Below are positions 18,191 to 27,406 of a stretch of 64,000 nucleotides of DNA, one piece after another. The notes under the pieces were generated by a model that was not told where the DNA came from, ran no database searches, and saw only the letters and a list, made by a program, of their open reading frames with translations. This DNA comes from an uncultured Lachnospiraceae bacterium (GTDB lineage Bacteria > Bacillota > Clostridia > Lachnospirales > Lachnospiraceae): assembly GCA_900317825.1 (NCBI GenBank), contig ONIH01000001.1:1-64000 (forward strand), in the 5' to 3' direction. Position 1 is the stretch's first letter. Every line of letters begins with the position of its first letter. Made by a program: the position numbers and the translations under genes.

Positions 18191-19360
18191 CTATTTAGTG
18201 CGGATATCTTCGACTGCGCCTCTGTCGATCGTGACAGCGCATTCAGTCTTCGGGTCGAATTCACGCAGCAGGCTTATGACCTGATTCATGACGCGGTCTT
18301 CATCAGAAGTCGTGTAGCTGTAAGGGACTACGAGATCGAAGCTTACGATTGTCCCGGCTTCACCGAAAGTGACCTGCAGGTCGTGGAAAGTAAGGGCAGG
18401 GTCGAGGATTTTTAAGATATGTTCGATCTGTTCACGAATTTTATTTGTACGCTTGTCATTTATCTCAACCGGGTCGACATGGGCGACAAGCACGATCCCG
18501 AGGTCACGTCTTACTTTTCGCTCAGCTATATCGGCTACGGCGTGGGCTTCTTCAAGCGTCATCCGGTTCGGTACTTCTATATGGATGGTGGCCATAGTCT
18601 TCTCAGGACCATAGCTGTGGATGACGAGGTCGTGAACACCTATCACAGTAGGATCCTGCTTTACTATTTCAGAGATCCTGTCAGCTATCTCAGGGTCCAT
18701 CTCGCCTCCGATCAGAGGTGAGACTGTATCTTTTACCAGGCTGATCCCTTCCCATATGATGATGACCGATACGATGAGACTGGCTATACCATCTATACTA
18801 TGTGCGGTGAACACATACACGATAAGTGAAGCGACAGTCACTGAAGTAGTCACAGCGTCAAAAAGTGAATCCATGGCTGCGGCGTTCAGGACACTGAGAT
18901 CCAGCGGCTTTGCGAGACTTTTATCAAAGAAGTACATCCACAGCTTTACACCGATCGATACAAGAAGCAGGACGAATGTCACAGTACTGAAAGTCAGAGC
19001 GGATGGGTGCATGATCCTGTCAAGTGATTCTTTGAAAAATTCGATCCCGACATTTATGATAGCGATGGAAAGTATCAGAGTGGCTACATATTCCATTCTG
19101 CCATGACCGAAAGGATGCTCCTTGTCGGCCGGCCTTGAAGAGATCCTTGTACTGAAGAGACTTATTATAGATGAAGCCGTATCTGACAGGTTATTTACGG
19201 CATCGGCCGTGATGGCAACAGAACCGGATACAGTTCCGATGATGAACTTCATGGCTGACAGGAAGATATTGCAGATGATCCCAGTGATGCTTCCGAGCAT
19301 TCCGTAGGCAGTGCGGTCGTCTGGATTTTTTATGAATTTCTTTATCAGAATATTAGTCAT
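18191..19360 (-). CDS. Cation diffusion facilitator family metal exporter
   Basis: A 389-residue inner-membrane exporter for divalent metal ions (Zn, Mn, Fe, Co or Cd). The family signature AITADAVNNLSDTASSIISL carries the helix-2 metal-site Asp pair, and HPFGHGRMEYVATLI follows. Six membrane helices occupy about residues 20-215, then a cytoplasmic domain with HDLVIHSYGPEKTMATIHIE and a tail longer than in the simplest members. The NNLSD type of helix-2 site is commonly annotated as Mn/Fe-like, but metal choice cannot be fixed from sequence. The start is preceded by GGGAGGAAATAA. It has its own promoter and a hairpin in its leader. Confidence 0.9.
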   Translation of the reverse strand: MTNILIKKFIKNPDDRTAYGMLGSITGIICNIFLSAMKFIIGTVSGSVAITADAVNNLSDTASSIISLFSTRISSRPADKEHPFGHGRMEYVATLILSIAIINVGIEFFKESLDRIMHPSALTFSTVTFVLLLVSIGVKLWMYFFDKSLAKPLDLSVLNAAAMDSLFDAVTTSVTVASLIVYVFTAHSIDGIASLIVSVIIIWEGISLVKDTVSPLIGGEMDPEIADRISEIVKQDPTVIGVHDLVIHSYGPEKTMATIHIEVPNRMTLEEAHAVADIAERKVRRDLGIVLVAHVDPVEINDKRTNKIREQIEHILKILDPALTFHDLQVTFGEAGTIVSFDLVVPYSYTTSDEDRVMNQVISLLREFDPKTECAVTIDRGAVEDIRTK

Positions 19361-19389
19361 GACTTATTTCCTCCCATAAAAATACAAAT

Positions 19390-19420
19390 GCGGACTGCTG
19401 CTTTTATGCAGGCAATCCGC
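19390..19420 (-). promoter_or_regulatory. Leader hairpin before the CDF transporter gene
   Basis: Minus-strand RNA can pair GCGGA, TGC and TGC segments with their partners around a 5-base loop, followed by a loose U-rich stretch and then the ribosome site. It could be a weak terminator of nudC or an attenuator of the transporter gene. Confidence 0.4.
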
Positions 19421-19436
19421 TGTTTTTTGTATAAAT

Positions 19437-19466
19437 ATTCTACTCGGAAACTATCTGCTTAGTCAA
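19437..19466 (-). promoter_or_regulatory. Putative promoter of the CDF transporter gene
   Basis: On the minus strand TTGACT (19466-19461) and TAGAAT (19442-19437) are 18 bp apart, giving a leader of about 70 bases that includes the hairpin. Confidence 0.5.
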
Positions 19467-19532
19467 TACGAACTTTCAGACTTTATAAGCCGGTACCCAC
19501 AGGTTCTTTTATGTGCTTCATATGTGAAATGA

Positions 19533-20426
19533 TCATACCCGCCCATTTTTCTCTTTAAAGACCATCATCATCTCATTCGTAAGAGACATATCATCTGGCT
19601 GTCCCTTGATCTCATCTGGGGAGAGCCAGACGGCGGAGCCGAGCTCGCCGTCGAGAGTCACCTCACGACTTCCCGTCACATCACAGTAAAATCCCATCAG
19701 GATATCAGAGACCATTCCCCACGGCTGGGATTTGTAGTAGCGGATATTTGTGACAGCAAGGCCAGTCTCTTCCTTGACTTCTCTTACCACATTTTCCTCG
19801 AGGGTCTCACCGAATTCAGTAAAGCCGGCGATCAGGGCGTCATAGTGGATAGAACGATTGGCGTATCTGGTGACCAGGAGCCTGTTGTCTACAGGGTCTA
19901 CGACTCCGACTATGACAGCAGGAACTATCTTTGGATAGATGTGATTGCCGCACTTAGGGCAGATCATGCACCTCTCTTTTTCCGAATGAACTGTCGGAGC
20001 GCCACAGCGCCCGCAGAAGCGGCTTCCCTGATACCACTGGTACAGATGGAAGGCACATACAGTAGCAAAGTATCTCCATTTCTCAACTGATTTTTCTTCA
20101 CGAAGGAACTGCACACGGATGAATTCCATGTCATCATTTACAGCGACAGGATGGTCTGCATCAGTTTCTTCGCGGTATATGTCATTTTCAGTCAGAGCCT
20201 TTTCTTTGAATTCTAACTGTTTGAGATAATAACTGTCACAGTCGATCCTGAACAGATAGATCAGGTCATCTGCACTGTGCAGGTCTTTTACAGATGGCAG
20301 ACTGAAGCCATTTTTCTTCACAAGAACGCGATCGCCTCTGAATACAAATACTGGATCGTTTTCGGATGGCGCTTTTCTCAGATCATACGAGTTATAGAAT
20401 TTATGTGGGTAAATATCCTGAATCAT
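19533..20426 (-). CDS. nudC: NAD(+)/NADH diphosphatase or decapping Nudix hydrolase
   Basis: Hydrolyses NAD(H) to NMN(H) and AMP, and removes NAD caps from RNA. The 297-residue protein has the NudC order: variable N-terminus, four-cysteine zinc ribbon (FCGRCGAPT, CMICPKCGN), then the Nudix box GFTEFGETLEENVVREVKEE followed by TGL. The NudC-specific motif appears as SQPWGMVSD instead of the commoner SQPWPFPxS, so the two residues after SQPW differ. TTGAGG lies upstream of the start. The gene lies downstream of the 6S-like RNA and its terminator. Confidence 0.9.
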   Translation of the reverse strand: MIQDIYPHKFYNSYDLRKAPSENDPVFVFRGDRVLVKKNGFSLPSVKDLHSADDLIYLFRIDCDSYYLKQLEFKEKALTENDIYREETDADHPVAVNDDMEFIRVQFLREEKSVEKWRYFATVCAFHLYQWYQGSRFCGRCGAPTVHSEKERCMICPKCGNHIYPKIVPAVIVGVVDPVDNRLLVTRYANRSIHYDALIAGFTEFGETLEENVVREVKEETGLAVTNIRYYKSQPWGMVSDILMGFYCDVTGSREVTLDGELGSAVWLSPDEIKGQPDDMSLTNEMMMVFKEKNGRV

Positions 20427-20486
20427 TTTTTATTCCTCAAAATTTATTTTATACTGAAGCGAGAATTAAGTAAAGCACAAAGGCAA

Positions 20487-20749
20487 ATAAAAAATCCCCT
20501 CCCTCAGGAGAGGATATGCTTTCTAAAGAAGACTCAGGATGCAGGCCCGCATTCTTGACTCCTAGCGCGCAGCCAGGTGGGTTACCGCAACAGACCTTCA
20601 GCCCTCTACTGGAAGCGGGCAAGTACCCGAACTTCTCTGCACAAGTGCATACACCGAAGCCCGACATCCGGCCTGAAATATAGGGATCCCGATTTAAAGT
20701 AATTGTAGGTTCAAAAACTACGGGAAAATAAATCGAGCATCCTGAGCTT
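20487..20749 (-). ncRNA. ssrS: Probable 6S RNA (structured RNA with own promoter and terminator)
   Basis: On the minus strand a promoter (20784-20756) predicts a start near 20749. The RNA ends are joined by a perfect 10-bp stem (GCATCCTGAG at 20737-20746 with CTCAGGATGC at 20533-20542), and a strong terminator follows directly (ATCCTCTCC, TGAG, GGAGGGGAT then U run, 20515-20487). Inside are several local hairpins, for example a UGCAC/GUGCA stem and a CGGG/CCCG stem. No coding frame fits. A closing stem, about 215-230 nt length and immediate terminator suit a Firmicute 6S RNA, the RNA polymerase decoy. The RNA gene itself is well supported; the 6S identity rests on layout and needs a covariance-model match. 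Confidence 0.55.
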
Positions 20750-20755
20750 GCTTAT

Positions 20756-20784
20756 ATTGTAGTCTTGTGGAGGCGAAAAATCAA
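20756..20784 (-). promoter_or_regulatory. Promoter of the 6S-like RNA
   Basis: Minus strand TTGATT (20784-20779), 17-bp spacer, TACAAT (20761-20756). Confidence 0.7.
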
Positions 20785-20806
20785 CCGCGATTTTCGGGCC
20801 TGTGAT

Positions 20807-20835
20807 TTGACAATAGTGGGATTATCGATTATCCT
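20807..20835 (+). promoter_or_regulatory. Promoter of the pheS operon
   Basis: TTGACA at 20807-20812, 17-bp spacer, TATCCT at 20830-20835. The leader to pheS would be about 40 bases, too short for a T-box. Confidence 0.65.
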
Positions 20836-20880
20836 ATAGTGTGGTCTAAAAACCAGAAAAGAAAAAAGGAGTACCTGAAG

Positions 20881-21903
20881 ATGGTAAAAGAAAAGCTCGA
20901 AGAAATAAGGCAGAAAGCCCTAGCTTCTATCGAAGAGGCTAAGGATCAGGATTCCCTGAATGATGTCAGGGTAAAAGTGTTCGGAAAAAAGGGCGAGTTT
21001 ACGCAGGTCCAGAAGAGCATGAAGGACGTAGCTCCGGAGGACAGACCTAAGGTCGGCGCCATGATAAACGAGGCCAGAGCCGCCATCGAAGAAAAAATGA
21101 CCGAAGCCAGGGAGAAAATGCAGCAGAAGGCACTTGAAGAGCGCCTGAAGCGTGAGACTATAGATGTCACTCTCCCGGCAAAGAAGAACAAGATCGGCCA
21201 TAGACATCCGAATACGATAGCACTCGATGAAGTCGAGAAGATTTTTATCGGGATGGGCTTTGACGTAGTTGAGGGACCGGAGATCGAGAAGGACTATTAT
21301 AACTTCGAGGCTCTGAACATCCCGGCTAACCATCCGGCAAAAGACGAGCAGGACACTTTTTATATAAATAAGGATATTCTTCTGAGAACCCAGACCTCAC
21401 CGGTTCAGGTGCGTCAGATGGAAGCCAAGAAGCCTCCTATCAGAATGATCGCTCCAGGCCGTGTGTTCCGTGCTGATGAAGTGGATGCCACCCACAGCCC
21501 ATCATTCCACCAGATCGAGGGAATGGTCATCGACAAGGGAATCACTTTCTCAGACCTCAAAGGAACTCTGGAGATGTTCGTACATAAGCTGTTCGGTGAG
21601 GACACAAAGGTAAAATTCCGTCCGCACCACTTCCCATTTACTGAGCCATCAGCTGAGATGGATGTCAGCTGCTTCAAGTGCGGCGGCAAAGGTTGCCGTT
21701 TCTGCAAGGGCGAGGGCTGGATCGAGATCCTCGGCTGTGGAATGGTACACCCGAAGGTTCTTCGCATGAGCGGCATCGATCCTGATGTCTACTCAGGCTT
21801 CGCATTCGGCGTAGGTCTCGAGCGAATCGCACTTTTAAAGTACGAGATCGACGACATGAGACTGCTATACGAGAACGACATAAGATTCCTCTCTCAGTTC
21901 TAA
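20881..21903 (+). CDS. pheS: Phenylalanine--tRNA ligase alpha subunit
   Basis: Catalytic subunit of the (alpha-beta)2 enzyme charging tRNA-Phe. The 340-residue protein has an N-terminal coiled-coil arm for tRNA binding (about 1-90), class II motif 2 in [40 protein letters not shown] and the motif 3 [20 protein letters not shown]. The start at 20881 is set by AAGGAG and by family length; the frame extends 14 codons upstream without support. It is followed after 201 bases, including a long palindrome, by pheT. Confidence 0.97.
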   Translation: MVKEKLEEIRQKALASIEEAKDQDSLNDVRVKVFGKKGEFTQVQKSMKDVAPEDRPKVGAMINEARAAIEEKMTEAREKMQQKALEERLKRETIDVTLPAKKNKIGHRHPNTIALDEVEKIFIGMGFDVVEGPEIEKDYYNFEALNIPANHPAKDEQDTFYINKDILLRTQTSPVQVRQMEAKKPPIRMIAPGRVFRADEVDATHSPSFHQIEGMVIDKGITFSDLKGTLEMFVHKLFGEDTKVKFRPHHFPFTEPSAEMDVSCFKCGGKGCRFCKGEGWIEILGCGMVHPKVLRMSGIDPDVYSGFAFGVGLERIALLKYEIDDMRLLYENDIRFLSQF

Positions 21904-21941
21904 AGAGAGTACTTATTATAACTTTCGATTATATGAGGGGA

Positions 21942-22072
21942 GAGGATGACGGTTGCTTCGATGCGGCTTTGAGCGAGCGTCGGTACTTGGCGGCTGTATT
22001 TTAGCCGCCTATGTACCGCTACGTGAGCGATAGAGGCGCGAGACGTCCGCAGCGAAGCAAGCCGGCATCCTC
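21942..22072. repeat. Long imperfect palindrome between pheS and pheT
   Basis: A 131-base inverted repeat fills most of the pheS-pheT gap. Outer arms pair GAGGATG with CATCCTC, then TTGCTTCG with CGAAGCAA and GCGG with CCGC; the centre pairs GGTAC with GTACC and GGCGGCT with AGCCGCC. It lies inside an operon, so it would be transcribed and form a long hairpin. There is no T-run, so it is not a plain terminator. Confidence 0.75.
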
Positions 22073-22104
22073 GACCCGTCAATACAGGCATGAAAGGATA
22101 AAAA

Positions 22105-24525
22105 ATGCGAACATCTTTAAAATGGCTCCAGTCGATGGTGCCGGGACTTACCAATGATCCACAGGAATTCTGCGACGCGATGACGCTTTCGGGCTCAAAG
22201 GTAGAGTTTTATACAGTACAGAATAAGGACCTGGACAAAATCGTTATCGGCCAGGTAAAGCATATAGAAAAACACCCTGACGCAGACCATCTCGTGATCT
22301 GCCAGGTAGACGTAGGGGACAGAACTCTCCAGATAGTGACAGGTGCTCCGAATGTATCGGAGGGAGCAAAGGTTCCTGTCGTATTAGACGGTGGCAAAGT
22401 AGCCGGAGATCATGACGGTACAAAGACCGAAGGCGGTATTACCATTAAGAAGGGCAAGCTCCGTGGAGTAGAATCGGACGGTATGATGTGTTCTATAGAG
22501 GAGCTTGGTTCTTCACGTGAAGTCTTCCCGGATGCTCCGGTAAGCGGACTCTACATCCTTCCTGATGATGCACCAGTAGGAGCAGACGCAGTCGCATACC
22601 TGGGACTCGACGATGTGGTCATCGAGTATGAGATCACAAGCAATCGTGTGGACTGCTTCTCTATCATCGGACTGGCGCGTGAGGCTGCAGCTACCTTTAA
22701 CCTGCCGTTCAATCCGCCGGAAGTAAAGGAAGTCGGCGACTCAGACGATGTGAACAAATACATCTCTGTGGATATCGAAAACCATGACCTCTGCAAGCGT
22801 TACACCGCCAGAGTCGTAAAGAATATCCATCTGGCACCTTCACCGCGCTGGATGCAGGAGCGCCTCAGAAGTCAGGGTATCAGACCTATCAACAATATCG
22901 TCGACATCACGAACTATGTCATGGAAGAGTACGGACAGCCGATGCACGCTTATGACCTCGACACTATCGCAGGCCACAAGATCATAGTAAAAAATGCTAC
23001 AGACGGCGAGAAGTTCATAACTCTCGATGGTAAAGAGCATGAGCTCGATAAAGATATGCTGATGATCTGCGACGGAGACAAGGCTATCGGACTTGCCGGT
23101 ATCATGGGTGGTGAGAATTCTATGATCACCGACGATGTAAAGACTATGCTCTTCGAGTCAGCCTGCTTCGATGGAACGAATATCCGTCTCTCAGCCAAGA
23201 GACTCGGCATGAGAACAGAGGCTTCGGGTATTTTTGAAAAAGGCTTAGATCCGAATAACGCAATCGAGGCTATGAACCGTGCCTGTGACCTGATCGAGCA
23301 GCTCGGTGCCGGAGAGGTAGTCGGCGGAACGGTCGATATCTATCCTGAGAATGTAAGTCCGTGGAGAGTGAAGTTCGAGCCAGAGCACATCAATGCTTTC
23401 CTCGGAACTGATATACCGGAAGAGCAGCAGCTTAAGTATCTGAAAAAAATAGAGCTCGGATACGATGAGAAGACAAAAGAACTGATCATCCCGACATTCA
23501 GACAGGACCTTCTGTCATTTGCCGATATATCAGAGGAAGTAGCCAGATTCTACGGATACGCAAATGTAGCGACTACACTTCCTAAGACTTCTGCAACAGC
23601 AGGCGGAAAGTCATACAAGATGGAGATCGAGGATATCGCAAGAGATGTAGCAGAGTACTGTGGATTTTCACAGGCTTACTGCTACTCATTCGAGAGCAAG
23701 AAGGTATTCGACAAACTCCTGCTTCCGGCTGATGCTCCAGAGAGAAAGGCTATCGAGATAGCAAATCCACTCGGCGAAGATTTTTCTATCATGAGAACTC
23801 TGCCGCTTAACGGCATACTTACGTCGCTTTCGACGAATTTTAACAGAAGAAATGAGAATGTAAGTCTCTACGAGCTTGGAAATGTCTACATCGCGAAGTC
23901 ACTACCGCTCACTGAGCTTCCGGACGAGAGAATGCAGTTTACTCTCGGAAGCTATGGCAACGGCGAAGATTTTTACACGATGAAGGGTGTGGTAGAGGAG
24001 TTCCTGGACAAGGTCGGAATGGTAGACAAGGTCACATATGACCCTTCAAATAAGCGTCCTTACCTGCATCCGGGCAGATGCGCAGATATCATCTACGATG
24101 GTGAGGTGATCGGGTACCTGGGCGAGCTTCACCCGCTTGTCGCAAAGAACTACGATATCAAAGACCGTGTGTACGTGGCTGTCATTGACATGCCGTACAT
24201 CGTGAAGTTCGCGAATTTCGAGAAGAAGTACACCGGAATCGCCAACTTCCCGGCTTCGACCCGTGACCTGTCACTCGTGATGCCGAAGAAGACGCTTGCC
24301 GGCGATGTAGAGAAGATATTCTACGCTGAGGGCGGCGACTACTTAGAGTCTGTAAAGCTCTTTGATGTGTACGAGGGCGCGCAGGTGGCTGACGGTTACA
24401 AGTCGATCTCCTACCGTCTGACTTTCAGAGCCAACGACCGTTCGCTTTCAGACAGTGATGTAAATACTGCCATGGACGATATCCTCGGCAGGTTAAAACA
24501 GATGGATGTAACACTTAGACAATGA
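22105..24525 (+). CDS. pheT: Phenylalanine--tRNA ligase beta subunit
   Basis: The 806-residue beta subunit. Domains in order: N-terminal B1 with an inserted EMAP-type tRNA-binding fold (about 40-150, [20 protein letters not shown]), the B3/B4 editing region (about 210-390, with [20 protein letters not shown] before it), B5, a catalytic-like core, and the C-terminal anticodon-binding fold (from about 710, [20 protein letters not shown]). Length is normal. AAAGGA precedes the start by six bases. Its stop overlaps the queA start (ATGA), so queA is coupled. Confidence 0.97.
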   Translation: MRTSLKWLQSMVPGLTNDPQEFCDAMTLSGSKVEFYTVQNKDLDKIVIGQVKHIEKHPDADHLVICQVDVGDRTLQIVTGAPNVSEGAKVPVVLDGGKVAGDHDGTKTEGGITIKKGKLRGVESDGMMCSIEELGSSREVFPDAPVSGLYILPDDAPVGADAVAYLGLDDVVIEYEITSNRVDCFSIIGLAREAAATFNLPFNPPEVKEVGDSDDVNKYISVDIENHDLCKRYTARVVKNIHLAPSPRWMQERLRSQGIRPINNIVDITNYVMEEYGQPMHAYDLDTIAGHKIIVKNATDGEKFITLDGKEHELDKDMLMICDGDKAIGLAGIMGGENSMITDDVKTMLFESACFDGTNIRLSAKRLGMRTEASGIFEKGLDPNNAIEAMNRACDLIEQLGAGEVVGGTVDIYPENVSPWRVKFEPEHINAFLGTDIPEEQQLKYLKKIELGYDEKTKELIIPTFRQDLLSFADISEEVARFYGYANVATTLPKTSATAGGKSYKMEIEDIARDVAEYCGFSQAYCYSFESKKVFDKLLLPADAPERKAIEIANPLGEDFSIMRTLPLNGILTSLSTNFNRRNENVSLYELGNVYIAKSLPLTELPDERMQFTLGSYGNGEDFYTMKGVVEEFLDKVGMVDKVTYDPSNKRPYLHPGRCADIIYDGEVIGYLGELHPLVAKNYDIKDRVYVAVIDMPYIVKFANFEKKYTGIANFPASTRDLSLVMPKKTLAGDVEKIFYAEGGDYLESVKLFDVYEGAQVADGYKSISYRLTFRANDRSLSDSDVNTAMDDILGRLKQMDVTLRQ

Positions 24526-25586
24526 GTAATGAAGAAAAAGTCCCAGTAGGACTAAGCACAAAAGACTATTATTATGACCTGCCGAAGGAGCTTATCGCTC
24601 AGGACCCTCTTGAGGACAGAAGCTCTTCGAGGCTTATGGTCTTAGGTAAAAAATCAGGAGAGGTAAGTCATCATCATTTCCGGGATATTCTCGATTATTT
24701 AAGACCGGGCGACTGCCTCGTCATAAATAACACCCGAGTGATACCGGCCAGGCTTATCGGCACAAAAAAAGAGACCGGAGCCCATGTAGAGATCCTTCTT
24801 CTCAGAAGAAAGAAGGACGATATCTGGGAGACTCTCGTAAAGCCGGGCAAAAAGCTCCGTCCGGGAGCTGAGGTGACTTTCGGGGACGGTTCACTTACGG
24901 CTACTATTTTAGATGTAGTAGAGGGCGGTGACAGGCTTGTCCAGTTCCACTATGACGGCATTTTTGAAGAGGTGCTTGACAGGCTCGGCGAGATGCCGCT
25001 GCCTCCATACATAAAGCATAAGCTCAAGGACAGAGACCGATATAACACCGTCTACGCGAAGTTTGACGGCTCTGCAGCTGCTCCGACAGCCGGACTCCAT
25101 TTCACAAAGGAGCTTCTTGAAGAAGTGAAGGAAAAGGGAGTAAATATCGCCCAGGTAACTCTTCATGTGGGGCTAGGGACTTTCCGCCCTGTAAAAGTGG
25201 ACGATGTCCGTGAGCACGAGATGCACACCGAGTGGTACCGCGTGACACAGGAGACTGCCGATCTGATAAATCAGACAAAGGAAAATGGCGGCCGCATCAT
25301 AGCTGTCGGTACGACTTCTGTCCGTACCTTAGAGACAGTCGCCGACGAGAACGGTCACATGAAGGCTCAGGAGGGTGATACCTCGATTTTCATCTATCCG
25401 GGATACAAATGGAAGGTAGTCGATGGTCTTATCACGAACTTCCATCTGCCGGAGTCGACTCTTATAATGCTAGTCTCTTCATTTGCAGGCCGTGAGCACG
25501 TACTCGCTGCATACAAGGAAGCAGTAAAGGAACGCTATAGATTTTTCTCATTCGGCGATGCCATGTATATAAATCCGGATGATTAA
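24522..25586 (+). CDS. queA: tRNA preQ1(34) S-adenosylmethionine ribosyltransferase-isomerase
   Basis: Transfers and isomerises the ribosyl group of SAM to preQ1 at tRNA position 34, giving epoxyqueuosine. The 354-residue protein shows [20 protein letters not shown] at the start, [20 protein letters not shown], the central [20 protein letters not shown] signature and a [20 protein letters not shown] block near the C-terminus. It starts within the pheT stop by a four-base overlap, so it belongs to the pheS-pheT transcript, and is followed after nine bases by the TraX-like gene. Confidence 0.97.
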   Translation: MSNEEKVPVGLSTKDYYYDLPKELIAQDPLEDRSSSRLMVLGKKSGEVSHHHFRDILDYLRPGDCLVINNTRVIPARLIGTKKETGAHVEILLLRRKKDDIWETLVKPGKKLRPGAEVTFGDGSLTATILDVVEGGDRLVQFHYDGIFEEVLDRLGEMPLPPYIKHKLKDRDRYNTVYAKFDGSAAAPTAGLHFTKELLEEVKEKGVNIAQVTLHVGLGTFRPVKVDDVREHEMHTEWYRVTQETADLINQTKENGGRIIAVGTTSVRTLETVADENGHMKAQEGDTSIFIYPGYKWKVVDGLITNFHLPESTLIMLVSSFAGREHVLAAYKEAVKERYRFFSFGDAMYINPDD

Positions 25587-25595
25587 GGAGGCAGT

Positions 25596-26369
25596 ATGGA
25601 AGTTCAACAGAAAAAATTCGACGTAAGCGGCTTTACACTGAAGATGATCGCAGTAGTCACTATGCTGATCGATCACATCGGAGCGGTCATTCTTGAGGGA
25701 GGACTGGCGGAAAAGTATAATTCCCAGACGCTCTGGCTGCTCGATCAGGTATTAAGAGACATAGGACGGCTGGCGTTTCCGCTGTTCTGCTTTTTCATAG
25801 TCGAAGGATTCCACTATACCCACGACAGGAAAAAATACGCGCTGAGGCTCGGAATCTTTGCTGTCTTATCGGAAGTGCCGTTTGATATGGCTTTCGACCA
25901 TACTTACTTCAAGCCTGATGATAACAGCGTAATGATCACCCTGCTGCTGGGACTGATCTCGATCTGGGTGATCGATACCCTGTTCACGAAATCGGCAGCC
26001 AGATTCAGCGGGGATATTAAAAAACGCCGGATCTGTGACGCGATTTCTGTCATCGCAGTTATAGTGTGTGTGTACATTATCGAAGAGTGGGCATCAAGCG
26101 ATTACGGCGCAGCAGGTGTGGTCACAATGATCATCATGTACCTGATGTATGAGGATAAGCTTTTAGGATTTGCGATTGCGGTCATCTGGCTTGGCCTTAC
26201 CTGCGGCGATACAGAGCTGATTGCTGCAGTGGATCTTGTACCGCTTTATTTCTATCACGGAAGACAGGGCAGGAAGATGAAGTATTTCTTCTATGCCTTC
26301 TATCCGGCCCATCTTCTGGTACTCTCACTGATAGCAAAGGCAGCAGGCCTCTGGGCCTATCAGATGTGA
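25596..26369 (+). CDS. TraX family membrane protein
   Basis: A 257-residue integral membrane protein with about seven hydrophobic helices. The opening GFTLKMIAVVTMLIDHIGAV and the segment IGRLAFPLFCFFIVEGFHYT are the hallmarks of the TraX family, whose founding member acetylates F-pilin; chromosomal members in Firmicutes have no proven role and no pilin gene is nearby. Ribosome site AAGGAGG. It is co-transcribed behind queA; lgt follows after 55 bases. Confidence 0.85.
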   Translation: MEVQQKKFDVSGFTLKMIAVVTMLIDHIGAVILEGGLAEKYNSQTLWLLDQVLRDIGRLAFPLFCFFIVEGFHYTHDRKKYALRLGIFAVLSEVPFDMAFDHTYFKPDDNSVMITLLLGLISIWVIDTLFTKSAARFSGDIKKRRICDAISVIAVIVCVYIIEEWASSDYGAAGVVTMIIMYLMYEDKLLGFAIAVIWLGLTCGDTELIAAVDLVPLYFYHGRQGRKMKYFFYAFYPAHLLVLSLIAKAAGLWAYQM

Positions 26370-26424
26370 CAACTGACGACAGAAAGATCATATCTGCAAA
26401 CATATTATACGAGGAGATTTTTTC

Positions 26425-27306
26425 ATGTACGAAGACAGCATTGCCTTCCCGCACCTGCACATCCTATTCAAGCACGTCGGAAGGCGGCTTATGATCGGTA
26501 ATTTCAGCATCGCCTTTTACGGAATGGTCATAGCGCTTGGAATGGTGCTCGCTTTTATTTTTATAATGCATGAGGCAAAGCGGGTAGGTTACAAGCAGGA
26601 TGATTTCATGGATCTGTTCATTTTCGGTATAATCTTCGGAGTCATCGGGGCGAGGATATACTATGTCATTTTTTCATGGGATAATTATAAAAATGACCTG
26701 CTGCAGATCTTCAATATCCGCGGCGGCGGTCTCGCCATCTACGGCGGTATCATCGGGGGCACGATCACCGTCATCGTGATGTGCCATATAAAGAAACTGA
26801 ATTTCTGGAAGTGCGCCGATGTCATAGTGTTCGGCGTGCTTATCGGACAGATCTTCGGTCGCTGGGGAAATTTTTTCAACAGAGAGGCATTTGGCAAATA
26901 CACCGACAGCCTTTTCGCGATGAGGATCCCAGTAGACGCTGTAAACCGTGCACAGGACATCACTGCGGAGATGAAGGCAAATATCGTGACTGTGAACGGT
27001 ATAGACTGCATTCAGGTGCATCCGACGTTTCTGTATGAGTCACTTTTTAACCTCTGCCTGTTTTTATTCCTGCTCTGGTATCGCAAGCGTAAAAAATTCG
27101 ACGGTGAGATTTTCTTTATGTATATGGGATTCTATGGACTCGGACGCTGCTTTATAGAAAGCCTTCGGACAGACCAGCTGTTGATTCCTGGCACTTACCT
27201 CGCAGTTTCACAGCTTTTAGGCCTCGCACTTTTTGTAGGATGCGCAGCTTATACCTGGTACGCACACTACAGGAAGCTGGTGAAGAAGTGGTCTGATCAT
27301 TCTTGA
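26425..27306 (+). CDS. lgt: Prolipoprotein diacylglyceryl transferase
   Basis: Transfers the diacylglyceryl group from phosphatidylglycerol to the lipobox cysteine of prolipoproteins, the first step of lipoprotein maturation. The 293-residue polytopic protein has the Lgt signature GRWGNFFNREAFG, the IRGGGLAIYGGIIGG segment with conserved glycines, HPTFLYESLFNLCLF, and GLGRCFIESLRTD near the end. The start follows GAGGAG. Several lipoproteins in this window (the solute-binding proteins at 42.5, 46.3 and 48.5 kb) would be its substrates. Confidence 0.96.
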   Translation: MYEDSIAFPHLHILFKHVGRRLMIGNFSIAFYGMVIALGMVLAFIFIMHEAKRVGYKQDDFMDLFIFGIIFGVIGARIYYVIFSWDNYKNDLLQIFNIRGGGLAIYGGIIGGTITVIVMCHIKKLNFWKCADVIVFGVLIGQIFGRWGNFFNREAFGKYTDSLFAMRIPVDAVNRAQDITAEMKANIVTVNGIDCIQVHPTFLYESLFNLCLFLFLLWYRKRKKFDGEIFFMYMGFYGLGRCFIESLRTDQLLIPGTYLAVSQLLGLALFVGCAAYTWYAHYRKLVKKWSDHS

Positions 27307-27314
27307 AAAATACA

Positions 27315-27398
27315 CTTTCAAAACTCAAAAAACTTGAAAGTTTTGAAAGCGAAGTTTATAATGCTTTCAAAACTATAAAAAAATTAAAGTTTCGAAAG
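27315..27398 (+). promoter_or_regulatory. Promoter with four phased inverted half-sites upstream of the ATPase gene
   Basis: Half-site CTTTCAAAACT occurs at 27315-27325 and 27364-27374, and its complement AGTTTTGAAAG (or AGTTTCGAAAG) at 27339-27349 and 27388-27398. Orientation alternates and start-to-start distances are 24, 25 and 24 bp. A promoter fits inside: TTGAAA 27334-27339, 17-bp spacer, TATAAT 27357-27362. The arrangement suggests cooperative binding of a dimeric regulator, or two consecutive hairpins. Confidence 0.7.
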
Positions 27399-27406
27399 TG
27401 TAAACC

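Noticed and set aside
20540..20880. T-box riboswitch before pheS (a GGTGGGTTACCGC stretch resembles the T-box core)
   Set aside because: The stretch belongs to the minus-strand RNA unit, the core does not match the T-box sequence, and pheS has its own promoter at 20807-20835 with a leader of only about 40 bases and no terminator in it.
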